NCBI RefSeq assembly: GCF_000160855.1
Contig: NZ_GG700759.1
Coordinates: 31,420-43,304, forward strand
Direction of reading: 5' to 3'
Source: Lactobacillus helveticus DSM 20075 = CGMCC 1.1877
Lineage (GTDB): Bacteria > Bacillota > Bacilli > Lactobacillales > Lactobacillaceae
DNA: 11,885 nt
The stretch's first letter is position 1; each line of letters starts with the position of its first letter. Below are positions 1 through 6,323 of the stretch, in pieces. The translations under genes and the position numbers were made by a program. Under the pieces are notes generated by a model. The model was given only the letters and a program-made list of their open reading frames with translations. It was not told the origin of the DNA and made no database searches.

Positions 1-695
1 AACTTTTTAATTAAGACAAAATCAGCAACTTTTTGCAAATCTGCACCTGTATAAATCCCCATCTCATGTAGCTGTTCTTGAGTTTTTGGCCCTACACCTG
101 GGAATTTTTCAATTTTTTGCATCCCCAAAAATTGTTTAGCTTCATACGGCAAAATAACTGTTCTGCCAAAAGGCTTGGCATATTCCGAACCCATTTTGGC
201 TAAAAATTTATTATATGAAACGCCAAAAGAAGAATTCAGTCCTAACTCCGTTCGAATCCGGCGTTGTAATCCAATTGCTAATTGAACTGCCAAATTTTGT
301 CCTAACTTATTATGAGTGACATCGAGATAAGCTTCATCTAAGGCGATAGATTCCACCTTATCTGTAATCTCATGCATAAAGGAATGAATTTTAGCTGAGA
401 CGCTTCGATATTTCTTAAAATCAGGTCTTACAAAAACTAGCTCTGACTTAGGAATCAACTTAACCGCCTTAATTGCGGGCATTGCCGAATGAACGCCGTA
501 TTTACGTGCCACATAATTACAAGTTGCAACTACGCCATGCCCACCATTATTACGGGGATCCTGCCCAATGACCAATGCCTTATTTTTTAATTCAGGGTTT
601 CTCTGAGTTTCAACTGAAGCGTAAAAAGCATCCATATCCAGATGAATAATCCGGCGATGGATATCATTTTGTGGCAATAAATTTTGCTTATTCAT
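1..695 (-). CDS. dinB: DNA polymerase IV (Y-family), 3' end cut by window
   Basis: Translesion DNA polymerase that copies past damaged bases with low fidelity, acting in the cytoplasm at stalled replication forks. I translated the minus strand from ATG at 693-695 and it is open to the window edge: 231 residues are visible, so roughly the last third (little-finger domain and C-terminal clamp-binding peptide) is missing. Visible signatures are the palm motif LDMDAFYASVE with catalytic Asp20 and Tyr25 at the steric-gate position, the second catalytic motif IALDEAYLDVT with Asp120-Glu121, SFGVSYNKFLAKMGSEYAKP, and the helix-hairpin-helix of the thumb, FPGVGPKTQEQL (198-209). The ATG overlaps the zwf stop by 8 nt (ATGAATAA), and there is only a weak GGA-type ribosome binding site inside zwf, so it is probably translated by coupling to zwf. 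The start gives about 12 residues before the usual N-terminus; no closer in-frame ATG precedes the first catalytic motif. Family assignment is secure. Confidence 0.95.
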   Translation of the reverse strand, partial: MNKQNLLPQNDIHRRIIHLDMDAFYASVETQRNPELKNKALVIGQDPRNNGGHGVVATCNYVARKYGVHSAMPAIKAVKLIPKSELVFVRPDFKKYRSVSAKIHSFMHEITDKVESIALDEAYLDVTHNKLGQNLAVQLAIGLQRRIRTELGLNSSFGVSYNKFLAKMGSEYAKPFGRTVILPYEAKQFLGMQKIEKFPGVGPKTQEQLHEMGIYTGADLQKVADFVLIKK

Positions 696-2139
696 AAATC
701 CAATGTTCCGTTGGAGTTTCGAAGATATCGTTTGCTTCCTTTGGTCCCATTCTATATGGCAAATATTGGGCGATTTTAGCATCGCCTGTTTCATTTTCTT
801 TTTGCCAATCAGCTTCAACAGAATCAATAAATTCCCAGTAACGCTTCAATTCGCTCCAATGGGTAAAGTTAGTTAAATCATTGACAAAAACATCCTGCAA
901 AAGTCGCTCATATCCGTCTGGGACTTTAGCCATTTCAGACTTTGAAAATTCATAAGTTAAATTTTCACATCTAATTCCTGGTTGATCAATCTTTTTACCA
1001 TTTATGGTGATATAAATCTTGCTAGTAGGATCGATTTCGATCGTAATTTTGTTGGAATAGGCTTGACCATAAGGATTATTGATGTGCTTTAATACGATAT
1101 CAATTCGACTCTTCTTTTCCTTAAATTCCTTACCAGTTCTAAAGTAAATTGGCACCCCAGCAACTGGACCTTCTTTAAATTTAACTTTACCGGCTACAAA
1201 AGTTTCAGTAGTTGAGTTTTCATCAACATTTGGTTCTTGTCTATAAGCAAAAGTAGTATCACTACCTAAATATTGGCCACGAACAAAATACTTTTTTACT
1301 TCTTCTGGACTAGGAATAATCATACTTTCAAGCAAAGCTTGCTTAGCTTTGTGAACACCAGCAGAAGTTAAATCTTTAGGTTCTGGCATAGCAAGCAAAG
1401 TAATGATTTGGAAGATATGATTTTGGACCATATCGCGTAAAGCACCGGAAGTATCGTAATAACCACCACGTGCTTCAACTCCCAATCGCTCTGCCAAAGT
1501 AACTTGAATATTTTTAATATAATCAGCTGACCAAATATTTTTGATCAAAGGATTGGTAAAGCGCATTGGCATAATATTCTGTACCATTTCCTTGCCCAAA
1601 TAATGGTCAATTCTAAAAATATCCTCTTCATTAAATGAAGCAGTAATTTCCTTATTTAATTTTTCGGCAGATGCCAAATCATGACCAAATGGCTTTTCTA
1701 GGACGATACGGTTAAATCCGCTGCCTGTTAGGCATTGGTCATTGATATGTGTAGCAATTGTACCGAAGAATCTTGGAGCCATTGCCATGTAAAAGAGACG
1801 GTTGCCATGTGCGCAGTAACGATCATCTAATTCTTGAGCTAATTTTTTCAGTGTCTCATAATGTTCAACATTAGTGACATCATGTGATTGATAGTAAAAA
1901 TGGCTGGCAAAATGCTTTAAACTATTTTCATCAACATCATCATGAGTCTCATGAACAGCGTCACTAACTTGTTCGCGTAAATATTCGTGTGACCAAGGTC
2001 TACGAGCTGTTCCAATCACAGCAAAATTATCATGAATTAAGCCTTGTTGATACAAATTAAACAAAGCTGGGTAGAGCTTACGGTGAGCTAAATCACCACT
2101 ACCACCAAAAATAATCATAACTACAGGAATATTTCTCAT
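688..2139 (-). CDS. zwf: Glucose-6-phosphate 1-dehydrogenase
   Basis: Oxidises glucose 6-phosphate to 6-phosphogluconolactone while reducing NAD(P)+, the first step of the oxidative pentose phosphate branch; cytoplasmic. The 483-residue product has the usual length of bacterial G6PD (about 486 in Leuconostoc). The N-terminal Rossmann fold carries GGSGDL (12-17) followed by HRKLYPALF; EKPFG is at 148-152; the substrate signature RIDHYLGKE is at 176-184, with Asp178 and His179; His241 in QNHIFQ corresponds to the catalytic base His240 of the Leuconostoc enzyme. The C-terminal part has the family's beta+alpha domain (for example FRTGKEF near 335). ATG at 2137-2139 follows a purine-rich AAGGAAAAGG site. 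It sits downstream of the yajC terminator, probably as the first gene of a zwf-dinB transcript; its stop overlaps the dinB start. Cofactor preference cannot be read with confidence. Confidence 0.98.
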   Translation of the reverse strand: MRNIPVVMIIFGGSGDLAHRKLYPALFNLYQQGLIHDNFAVIGTARRPWSHEYLREQVSDAVHETHDDVDENSLKHFASHFYYQSHDVTNVEHYETLKKLAQELDDRYCAHGNRLFYMAMAPRFFGTIATHINDQCLTGSGFNRIVLEKPFGHDLASAEKLNKEITASFNEEDIFRIDHYLGKEMVQNIMPMRFTNPLIKNIWSADYIKNIQVTLAERLGVEARGGYYDTSGALRDMVQNHIFQIITLLAMPEPKDLTSAGVHKAKQALLESMIIPSPEEVKKYFVRGQYLGSDTTFAYRQEPNVDENSTTETFVAGKVKFKEGPVAGVPIYFRTGKEFKEKKSRIDIVLKHINNPYGQAYSNKITIEIDPTSKIYITINGKKIDQPGIRCENLTYEFSKSEMAKVPDGYERLLQDVFVNDLTNFTHWSELKRYWEFIDSVEADWQKENETGDAKIAQYLPYRMGPKEANDIFETPTEHWIYE

Positions 2140-2180
2140 AATACTATCCTTTTCCTTAACTTGCTTTTTGAATCATTACT

Positions 2181-2207
2181 ATTTTACAACAAGCTTTTTC
2201 ATTGCAA
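2181..2207 (-). promoter_or_regulatory. Possible weak promoter for zwf-dinB
   Basis: Read on the minus strand, TTGCAA (2202-2207) is followed after 15 bp by TAAAAT (2181-2186). It lies just downstream of the yajC terminator and about 40 bp before the zwf start, where a promoter is expected. The short spacer and imperfect -35 make this a tentative call, and the region is A/T-rich enough for chance matches. Confidence 0.35.
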
Positions 2208-2210
2208 ATC

Positions 2211-2235
2211 AAAAAGCGCCTAAATTGACGCTTTT
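2211..2235 (-). terminator. Rho-independent terminator after yajC
   Basis: On the minus strand a 9-bp stem forms between AAAAGCGTC (2227-2235) and GGCGCTTTT (2212-2220), with one T-G wobble and a 6-nt loop (2221-2226); the 3' arm runs into five consecutive T residues. It lies about 40 nt past the yajC stop and ends the transcript of the mutS-to-yajC block before zwf. The U tract is short, so read-through into zwf is possible. The upstream arm has been duplicated (see the adjacent repeat). Confidence 0.75.
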
Positions 2236-2273
2236 ACAATTATTAATAAATTGACGCTTTTACAATTATTAAT
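2222..2273. repeat. Perfect 26-bp tandem duplication (two copies)
   Basis: Bases 2222-2247 are repeated without a mismatch at 2248-2273. The unit contains TTGACGCTTTTACAATT. One copy supplies the 5' arm of the yajC terminator stem (2227-2235), and the extra copy repeats that arm at 2253-2261 without a second 3' arm. The second copy ends on the first base of the yajC stop triplet (2273-2275). It looks like a replication-slippage duplication and could vary in copy number among strains. Confidence 0.9.
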
Positions 2274-2698
2274 TATTTATCTTCTTTAGTTTCATCTGAA
2301 GCATCAGTAGTCTTAGTGTCAGTTGCACTAGTATCTTCCTTAGAAGCTGTATCTTCAGTCTTATCTGCTGCAGGAGCATCATTTTCTTCAACTGGTGCTA
2401 CGGCAGGGATAATGCGACGAACGGCCATTCTTTCGAAAGTTAAGTAAATACCATCTGCATCTACCACAATGGTCTTGTCGCTGTTGATCTTATCAACCTT
2501 AGCGTGCAAACCATCAACAAGGACAACGCCGTCACCCTTCTTCAACTTGTCCATCATTTGCAATCTTTGTTGTTGTTGCTTCTTTTGTGGACGAATCATA
2601 CCAAAGTAAGTAAAACCGATCAAAACGATGAATAAGATGATCATCATCATGTTGCTGCCACCAGCAGCGCCAGCATTTGCTAAAAATAAAGTATTCAA
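2273..2698 (-). CDS. yajC: Preprotein translocase accessory subunit YajC
   Basis: Small single-pass membrane protein of the SecDF-YajC subcomplex that associates with the SecYEG channel. About 141 residues with the start chosen here. A short N-terminus (LFLANAGAAGGS) leads into one hydrophobic segment, MMMIILFIVLIGFTYFGM, followed by the family's RPQKKQQQQRLQMMDKLKKGDGVVLVDG, which begins the conserved cytoplasmic domain; the last 40 or so residues are a low-complexity Asp/Glu/Thr/Ala-rich tail, making it longer than the roughly 110-residue E. coli protein. The frame can start at GTG 2707, but that codon is inside the best ribosome binding site GAGGTG (2705-2710), which stands 6 nt before TTG at 2696-2698; TTG is therefore preferred. 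It lies 58 bp downstream of ruvB, with TATAAT-like boxes between, and is closed by a terminator. Confidence 0.93.
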   Translation of the reverse strand: MNTLFLANAGAAGGSNMMMIILFIVLIGFTYFGMIRPQKKQQQQRLQMMDKLKKGDGVVLVDGLHAKVDKINSDKTIVVDADGIYLTFERMAVRRIIPAVAPVEENDAPAADKTEDTASKEDTSATDTKTTDASDETKEDK

Positions 2699-2704
2699 AT
2701 CTTT

Positions 2705-2710
2705 CACCTC
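2705..2710 (-). promoter_or_regulatory. Ribosome binding site that decides the yajC start
   Basis: GAGGTG on the minus strand, 6 nt upstream of TTG 2698. The alternative GTG start (2705-2707) overlaps this motif and has no comparable site of its own, so the TTG reading is favoured. Confidence 0.6.
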
Positions 2711-2729
2711 ATAAAACTATTGTCTAGAT

Positions 2730-2744
2730 ATTATATCTATTATA
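2730..2744 (-). promoter_or_regulatory. Possible yajC promoter -10 boxes
   Basis: Two perfect TATAAT hexamers occur on the minus strand at 2739-2744 and 2730-2735 in the short ruvB-yajC gap. Neither has a convincing TTGACA-like -35 at 16-18 bp (the best is TGATAA, 16 bp upstream of the first, at the end of ruvB). The second lies within the small inverted repeat AGATAT-N-ATATCT (2726-2738). Either could give extra yajC transcription independent of ruvB. Confidence 0.35.
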
Positions 2745-2756
2745 CAGAAAATAACA

Positions 2757-3773
2757 TTATTTATCACCTGGAACTGGCAAACCCAGTTGCAAATATGCCT
2801 TGTCTGTCACCATTCGGCCACGTGGCCCAAGCAAAATAAATCCATGCTGCAACAAATAAGGCTCATAGAGTGATTCGATCGTTTCCATATCTTCACCCAC
2901 ATTAGCAGCTAAAGTTCTAATTCCAACCGGTCCGCCATTATAGCCTTCAATCATTGTCCGCAATAAACGACGATCAGTTTGATCTAATCCCTCATCATCA
3001 ACTTGAAGCTGCTTCAATGCACCTTCAGTTGTAGCAAGAGAAATTGTCTTTTCACCTTTAACTTCGGCGAAATCACGAACCCGCTTCAAAAAACGGTTGG
3101 CTACACGTGGCGTTCCCCGTGAACGACGAGCTAGCTCATGAGCTGCTTCGGGTGCAATGGAAGTATGGAAAACATCGCTTGATCTTTGGACAATCTTTTC
3201 AAGTTCATCAATTGTGTAGTACTGCATGTGTTCGACAATACCGAATCGATCTCGCAAAGGTGCGGACAATTGCCCAGCCAAGGTCGTTGCCCCAATCAAA
3301 GTAAATGGTGGCAATGGCACATGAACGGCATGAGTAGTCTGTCCTTCACCAATTACAATATCAATATAATAGTCTTCCATTGCAGAATACAAAACTTCTT
3401 CAACAGGCTTAGCAAGACGATGGATTTCATCAATAAACAGCACATCCCCTGGATCAAGGTCTGAAAGCAGAGCTACTAAATCGCCTGCTTTTTCAATTGC
3501 TGGACCACTTGTACTCTTTAAATGCACACCCAGTTCATTTGCAATTACAAAAGCTAAAGTCGTCTTACCTAAGCCTGGTGGTCCATAAAGCAAGACATGG
3601 TCCAAAGCCTCATCACGCTGTTTTGCGGCTTTAATATAAATGGACATTTCCTTTTTAACCCGTTTTTGACCTAAATATTGATCTAAAGTTTGGGGTCTCA
3701 AAGATAATTCCATTGCCTCTTCTTCAGAGTTTTCTACTTCACCTGAAGTTACTGCATCTTCATTTTCTACCAT
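2757..3773 (-). CDS. ruvB: Holliday junction branch migration ATPase RuvB
   Basis: Hexameric AAA+ motor that, loaded by RuvA, drives branch migration of Holliday junctions in recombinational repair; cytoplasmic. With ATG at 3771-3773 the protein has 338 residues, the normal family length. Numbered from there: [12 protein letters not shown] (25-36), Walker A GPPGLGKT (64-71), Walker B LFIDEIH (112-118), sensor 1 IGATT (160-164), arginine-finger region LRDRFG (173-178), sensor 2 RGTPRVANR (219-227), and a C-terminal winged helix (about 255-338) with [11 protein letters not shown] and GPRGR. The frame could extend to TTG at 3800, but a good ribosome binding site (AAGGAAG, 3782-3788) lies 8 nt before ATG 3773 and inside that extension. 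It follows ruvA after a 48-nt gap that holds an extended -10 promoter motif. The usual downstream queA-tgt pair is absent. Confidence 0.98.
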   Translation of the reverse strand: MVENEDAVTSGEVENSEEEAMELSLRPQTLDQYLGQKRVKKEMSIYIKAAKQRDEALDHVLLYGPPGLGKTTLAFVIANELGVHLKSTSGPAIEKAGDLVALLSDLDPGDVLFIDEIHRLAKPVEEVLYSAMEDYYIDIVIGEGQTTHAVHVPLPPFTLIGATTLAGQLSAPLRDRFGIVEHMQYYTIDELEKIVQRSSDVFHTSIAPEAAHELARRSRGTPRVANRFLKRVRDFAEVKGEKTISLATTEGALKQLQVDDEGLDQTDRRLLRTMIEGYNGGPVGIRTLAANVGEDMETIESLYEPYLLQHGFILLGPRGRMVTDKAYLQLGLPVPGDK

Positions 3774-3781
3774 CAGTTTCA

Positions 3782-3788
3782 CTTCCTT
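3782..3788 (-). promoter_or_regulatory. Ribosome binding site that decides the ruvB start
   Basis: AAGGAAG on the minus strand, 8 nt before ATG 3773. It excludes the upstream TTG (3798-3800) as the likely start and yields a protein of normal RuvB length. Confidence 0.75.
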
Positions 3789-3808
3789 ACTTATTATCAA
3801 TCTTTACC

Positions 3809-3817
3809 ATTATAACA
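3809..3817 (-). promoter_or_regulatory. Extended -10 promoter before ruvB
   Basis: The minus strand reads TGTTATAAT: a consensus TATAAT (3809-3814) preceded by the TG of an extended -10 element (3816-3817). It begins just after the ruvA stop (3822-3824), with about 30 nt of leader to ruvB. No good -35 is visible, which extended -10 promoters can tolerate. It may let ruvB be transcribed apart from mutS-mutL-ruvA. Confidence 0.5.
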
Positions 3818-3821
3818 AGAT

Positions 3822-4412
3822 CTACTTCTTAAGCAGTAATGCCAAGCCTTTTTTAATATATTGATCGGCTGTATCCGCATTAACTTCTTCAAGCTTAGGA
3901 GTAATTCGATCTAATTCTTTTTGAGTATAACCCAAGGCAATCAACGCTAACAAGGCATCATTCAATGCTGGTGGGATATTTCCTTGTTCTTCATCTTGAC
4001 GATCAAGTCGAGCAACATAATCGCGTAGCTTGCCCTTCAAATCAAGCACAATCTGAGAAGCCGTTTTTTTACCCACACCAGGGAAACGAGTAAGATACTT
4101 AACTTCTCCCTGCTCAATTGCTTCGGCCAAAGAATTGGCATCTTCAGCTGCCATGATAGCCAATGCGCTTTTAGGGCCGATCCCACTAACGCTTAACAGC
4201 TTAAGAAAGAGCTCCTTGTCATCTTCGCTTTGAAAACCATACAAGGTAATTCCCGTATCTCTTACAACTTGTTCAATAAAGATTTTAGCTTTATCTCCCT
4301 TTTGATAGGCGAAAGGAGTTGGACTATATACCTTATAACCTACACCATTTACATCAACTACGATATAACTAGGCGTAATGACTGTAACTATTCCTTCAAA
4401 ATATTCGTACAT
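3822..4412 (-). CDS. ruvA: Holliday junction DNA helicase subunit RuvA
   Basis: Binds four-way junctions as a tetramer and loads RuvB. The 196 residues match the family length (about 200). Domain I is an OB-fold (1-62: [25 protein letters not shown]); domain II carries two helix-hairpin-helix motifs, [13 protein letters not shown] (74-86) and [13 protein letters not shown] (110-122); domain III (about 149-196), which contacts RuvB, follows an acidic, Gln-rich linker. The acidic pin, Glu55-Asp56 in E. coli, aligns with Asp52-Thr53, so only one acid is kept; whether this is normal for the genus I cannot tell. The ATG directly abuts the mutL stop (GAATAA/ATG), and its ribosome binding site AAGGTGA lies inside the last codons of mutL, so it is probably coupled to mutL translation. 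Confidence 0.98.
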   Translation of the reverse strand: MYEYFEGIVTVITPSYIVVDVNGVGYKVYSPTPFAYQKGDKAKIFIEQVVRDTGITLYGFQSEDDKELFLKLLSVSGIGPKSALAIMAAEDANSLAEAIEQGEVKYLTRFPGVGKKTASQIVLDLKGKLRDYVARLDRQDEEQGNIPPALNDALLALIALGYTQKELDRITPKLEEVNADTADQYIKKGLALLLKK

Positions 4413-6323
4413 TTATTCACCTTTCTTGAACATTTTTCTTAATTCATTTTGACTTATCCGCACTAAAATAAGGCGACCGTCTGCATCGTGATACGGATCG
4501 GACGTTTTACGCAAATCTGTGATAATTTGTGTACCTTCTGCAGCGGATAAATTAATTTTGCCTTTAACACTGCGTTTTGCTTCTAAAGCTGCCACTCGTT
4601 TAAATAAATTTTGTGTTTTGCCTTTATCAAGATTTAAATAATTATCCAAAATTTCACGAATGGATTCTTCAACATGATCGTGGATCCAGGTAGGATATGA
4701 GCGCACAATAAAACTATTTTGACCAAATTCATCTAAATATATACCTAGCTGTTTAATTTGATAAATCTTATCCTTAATTTGTAGAAAATCTAAATTGCCA
4801 AATTCTAAAACAATCGGTGTCAGTAAGCCTTGTTGAACTATTTTTTTAGAGGTAATAGTTTGATAAATCTGTTCAAACTGAAGACGTCTTCTGGCTGCCA
4901 CTTGGTCAATCAAATACAAATCGCCATCATTTTCAGCTAGCAAATATGTATCAATTTTTCCCACATAAGCAAGACGCGGCAAATTATTAGCAAGAGTTTC
5001 ATCCCCAGTCGAAATAACTTCTTGATCCACCTTTTTATTGCTAAATGGCATCAACTTCTGCTGCAAAGCAACATTCTTATCCCAAGTTTTAGTAATGATA
5101 TATTGATCATCTTCCCGAGGAATATTGATATCCACATAGTTATGCTCAGTTTCGTTCTTAGGCTCTTCAGAATTTTTAGCTTTTTGTTTTACTAAAAATT
5201 CTGGCTTTTCAGCTTCTTCATGAACTTCTGGCGTTTTACGCGTTGTATTAACAACATCTTGATTCAAGTTGAATTCTAATTGATCAACTAGAGTCTCACG
5301 TTTATTTTCTAAATTGGCAAAACCACTGCTTTGTTCAGTTTTGTCTAGCAAAGCATCGCTAATGGCACCAGTGATCAAACGACTGAGCTCTTTTTCCTTA
5401 GATAAACGAACCTCTTGCTTGGTTGGATGGACATTCACATCCACTAGCATTGGATCAACGTGAATAGCGATCACAACGATTGGATAATGACGCGCTGCTA
5501 ATTTTGAGCCATAACCATCCATAATGGCATTATTTAATTGAAAGTTCTTAATATAACGGCCATTCAATAAAATCGAAATAAAGTTGCGCGTAGAGCGTGT
5601 TAATTCAGGCTTGGACATTAAGCCTGTAATCTTAAAATCGCTATCTTTTGCTTCAAAACTTTCCATTTTTTCAGCAATATGTCGACCGTATACATTGGCG
5701 ACTGTTTGCTTCAAATTGCCATTGCCAGTTGTTCTGAATAAAACTTTGCCAGTATTCGACAAGGTGAATGAAACATGTGGATAACCTAATGATAAACGGT
5801 TAATGATATCCACAATTTTCATAATTTCGGTCCGCGGACTACGCAAATATTTTAATCGAGCAGGCGTATTAAAGAACAAATCTCGAACTGTAATTTTAGT
5901 CCCCTTTTGTGACGCTGCATCTTCTTGGCCCTTTTTACTGCCGCCACTAAAGTCCGCCTTAATTCCAATTGCATTTTCTGTAGCCGTTACAATTTCAACA
6001 TGGCTAACAGCGGAAATTGAGGCTAAAGCTTCACCGCGGAATCCTAAAGTAGAAACTTTAAACAGATCATGCTCATTGCTAATCTTGCTTGTAGCATGCC
6101 TAGTAAAGGCTAAATCTACTTGGTCACGTGCAATACCAGTCCCATTATCTTGAACTACGATTTGCTTTAATCCGGCATCAATAAAATCGACTCGAATTCT
6201 AGTTGCACCCGCATCTAATGAGTTTTCCACAAGTTCTTTAACTACACTAGCAGGACGCTCTATTACTTCACCTGCTGCAATCTGATTAGTTAAATTTTCA
6301 GATAGCTCGTGAATTTTAGCCAT
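4413..6323 (-). CDS. mutL: DNA mismatch repair protein MutL with degenerate endonuclease site
   Basis: Links mismatch recognition by MutS to strand removal. The 636 residues have two parts. The N-terminal GHKL ATPase is intact: ENSLDAGA (33-40), DNGTGI (59-64), TLGFRGEAL (92-100), plus VNVHPTKQEVR near 297-307. A charged linker (about 325-445) precedes the dimerisation domain. In MutL from bacteria without MutH that domain nicks DNA using DQHAxxExxxxE, an (A/S)C-K-x-x-I/V motif and CPHGRP. Here these read DQVAARRRLQFE (473-484; His to Val, Glu to Arg479), EAKRSVK (581-587; Cys to Ala582) and DADGRL (613-618; Cys, Pro, His and the final Pro lost). The clamp-binding motif QxxLxP is kept (Gln498-Leu501-Pro503), as is FIVRSYP. 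I infer loss of metal-dependent nicking. The ATG overlaps the mutS stop by 1 nt; the stop abuts ruvA. Confidence 0.97.
   Translation of the reverse strand: MAKIHELSENLTNQIAAGEVIERPASVVKELVENSLDAGATRIRVDFIDAGLKQIVVQDNGTGIARDQVDLAFTRHATSKISNEHDLFKVSTLGFRGEALASISAVSHVEIVTATENAIGIKADFSGGSKKGQEDAASQKGTKITVRDLFFNTPARLKYLRSPRTEIMKIVDIINRLSLGYPHVSFTLSNTGKVLFRTTGNGNLKQTVANVYGRHIAEKMESFEAKDSDFKITGLMSKPELTRSTRNFISILLNGRYIKNFQLNNAIMDGYGSKLAARHYPIVVIAIHVDPMLVDVNVHPTKQEVRLSKEKELSRLITGAISDALLDKTEQSSGFANLENKRETLVDQLEFNLNQDVVNTTRKTPEVHEEAEKPEFLVKQKAKNSEEPKNETEHNYVDINIPREDDQYIITKTWDKNVALQQKLMPFSNKKVDQEVISTGDETLANNLPRLAYVGKIDTYLLAENDGDLYLIDQVAARRRLQFEQIYQTITSKKIVQQGLLTPIVLEFGNLDFLQIKDKIYQIKQLGIYLDEFGQNSFIVRSYPTWIHDHVEESIREILDNYLNLDKGKTQNLFKRVAALEAKRSVKGKINLSAAEGTQIITDLRKTSDPYHDADGRLILVRISQNELRKMFKKGE

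Noticed and set aside
3107..3464. Open frames on the plus strand opposite ruvB
   Set aside because: They lie entirely within the well-supported ruvB gene on the other strand, have no recognisable domain, and have no clear ribosome binding site; they are antisense shadows.
3774..3800. Nine-residue N-terminal extension of RuvB from TTG
   Set aside because: The extension contains the ribosome binding site for ATG 3773, and the shorter form has the standard RuvB length.
5584..6153. Plus-strand open frames of 66 and 116 codons opposite mutL
   Set aside because: They overlap the conserved MutL ATPase coding region on the opposite strand and show no family motif; best explained as shadow frames.
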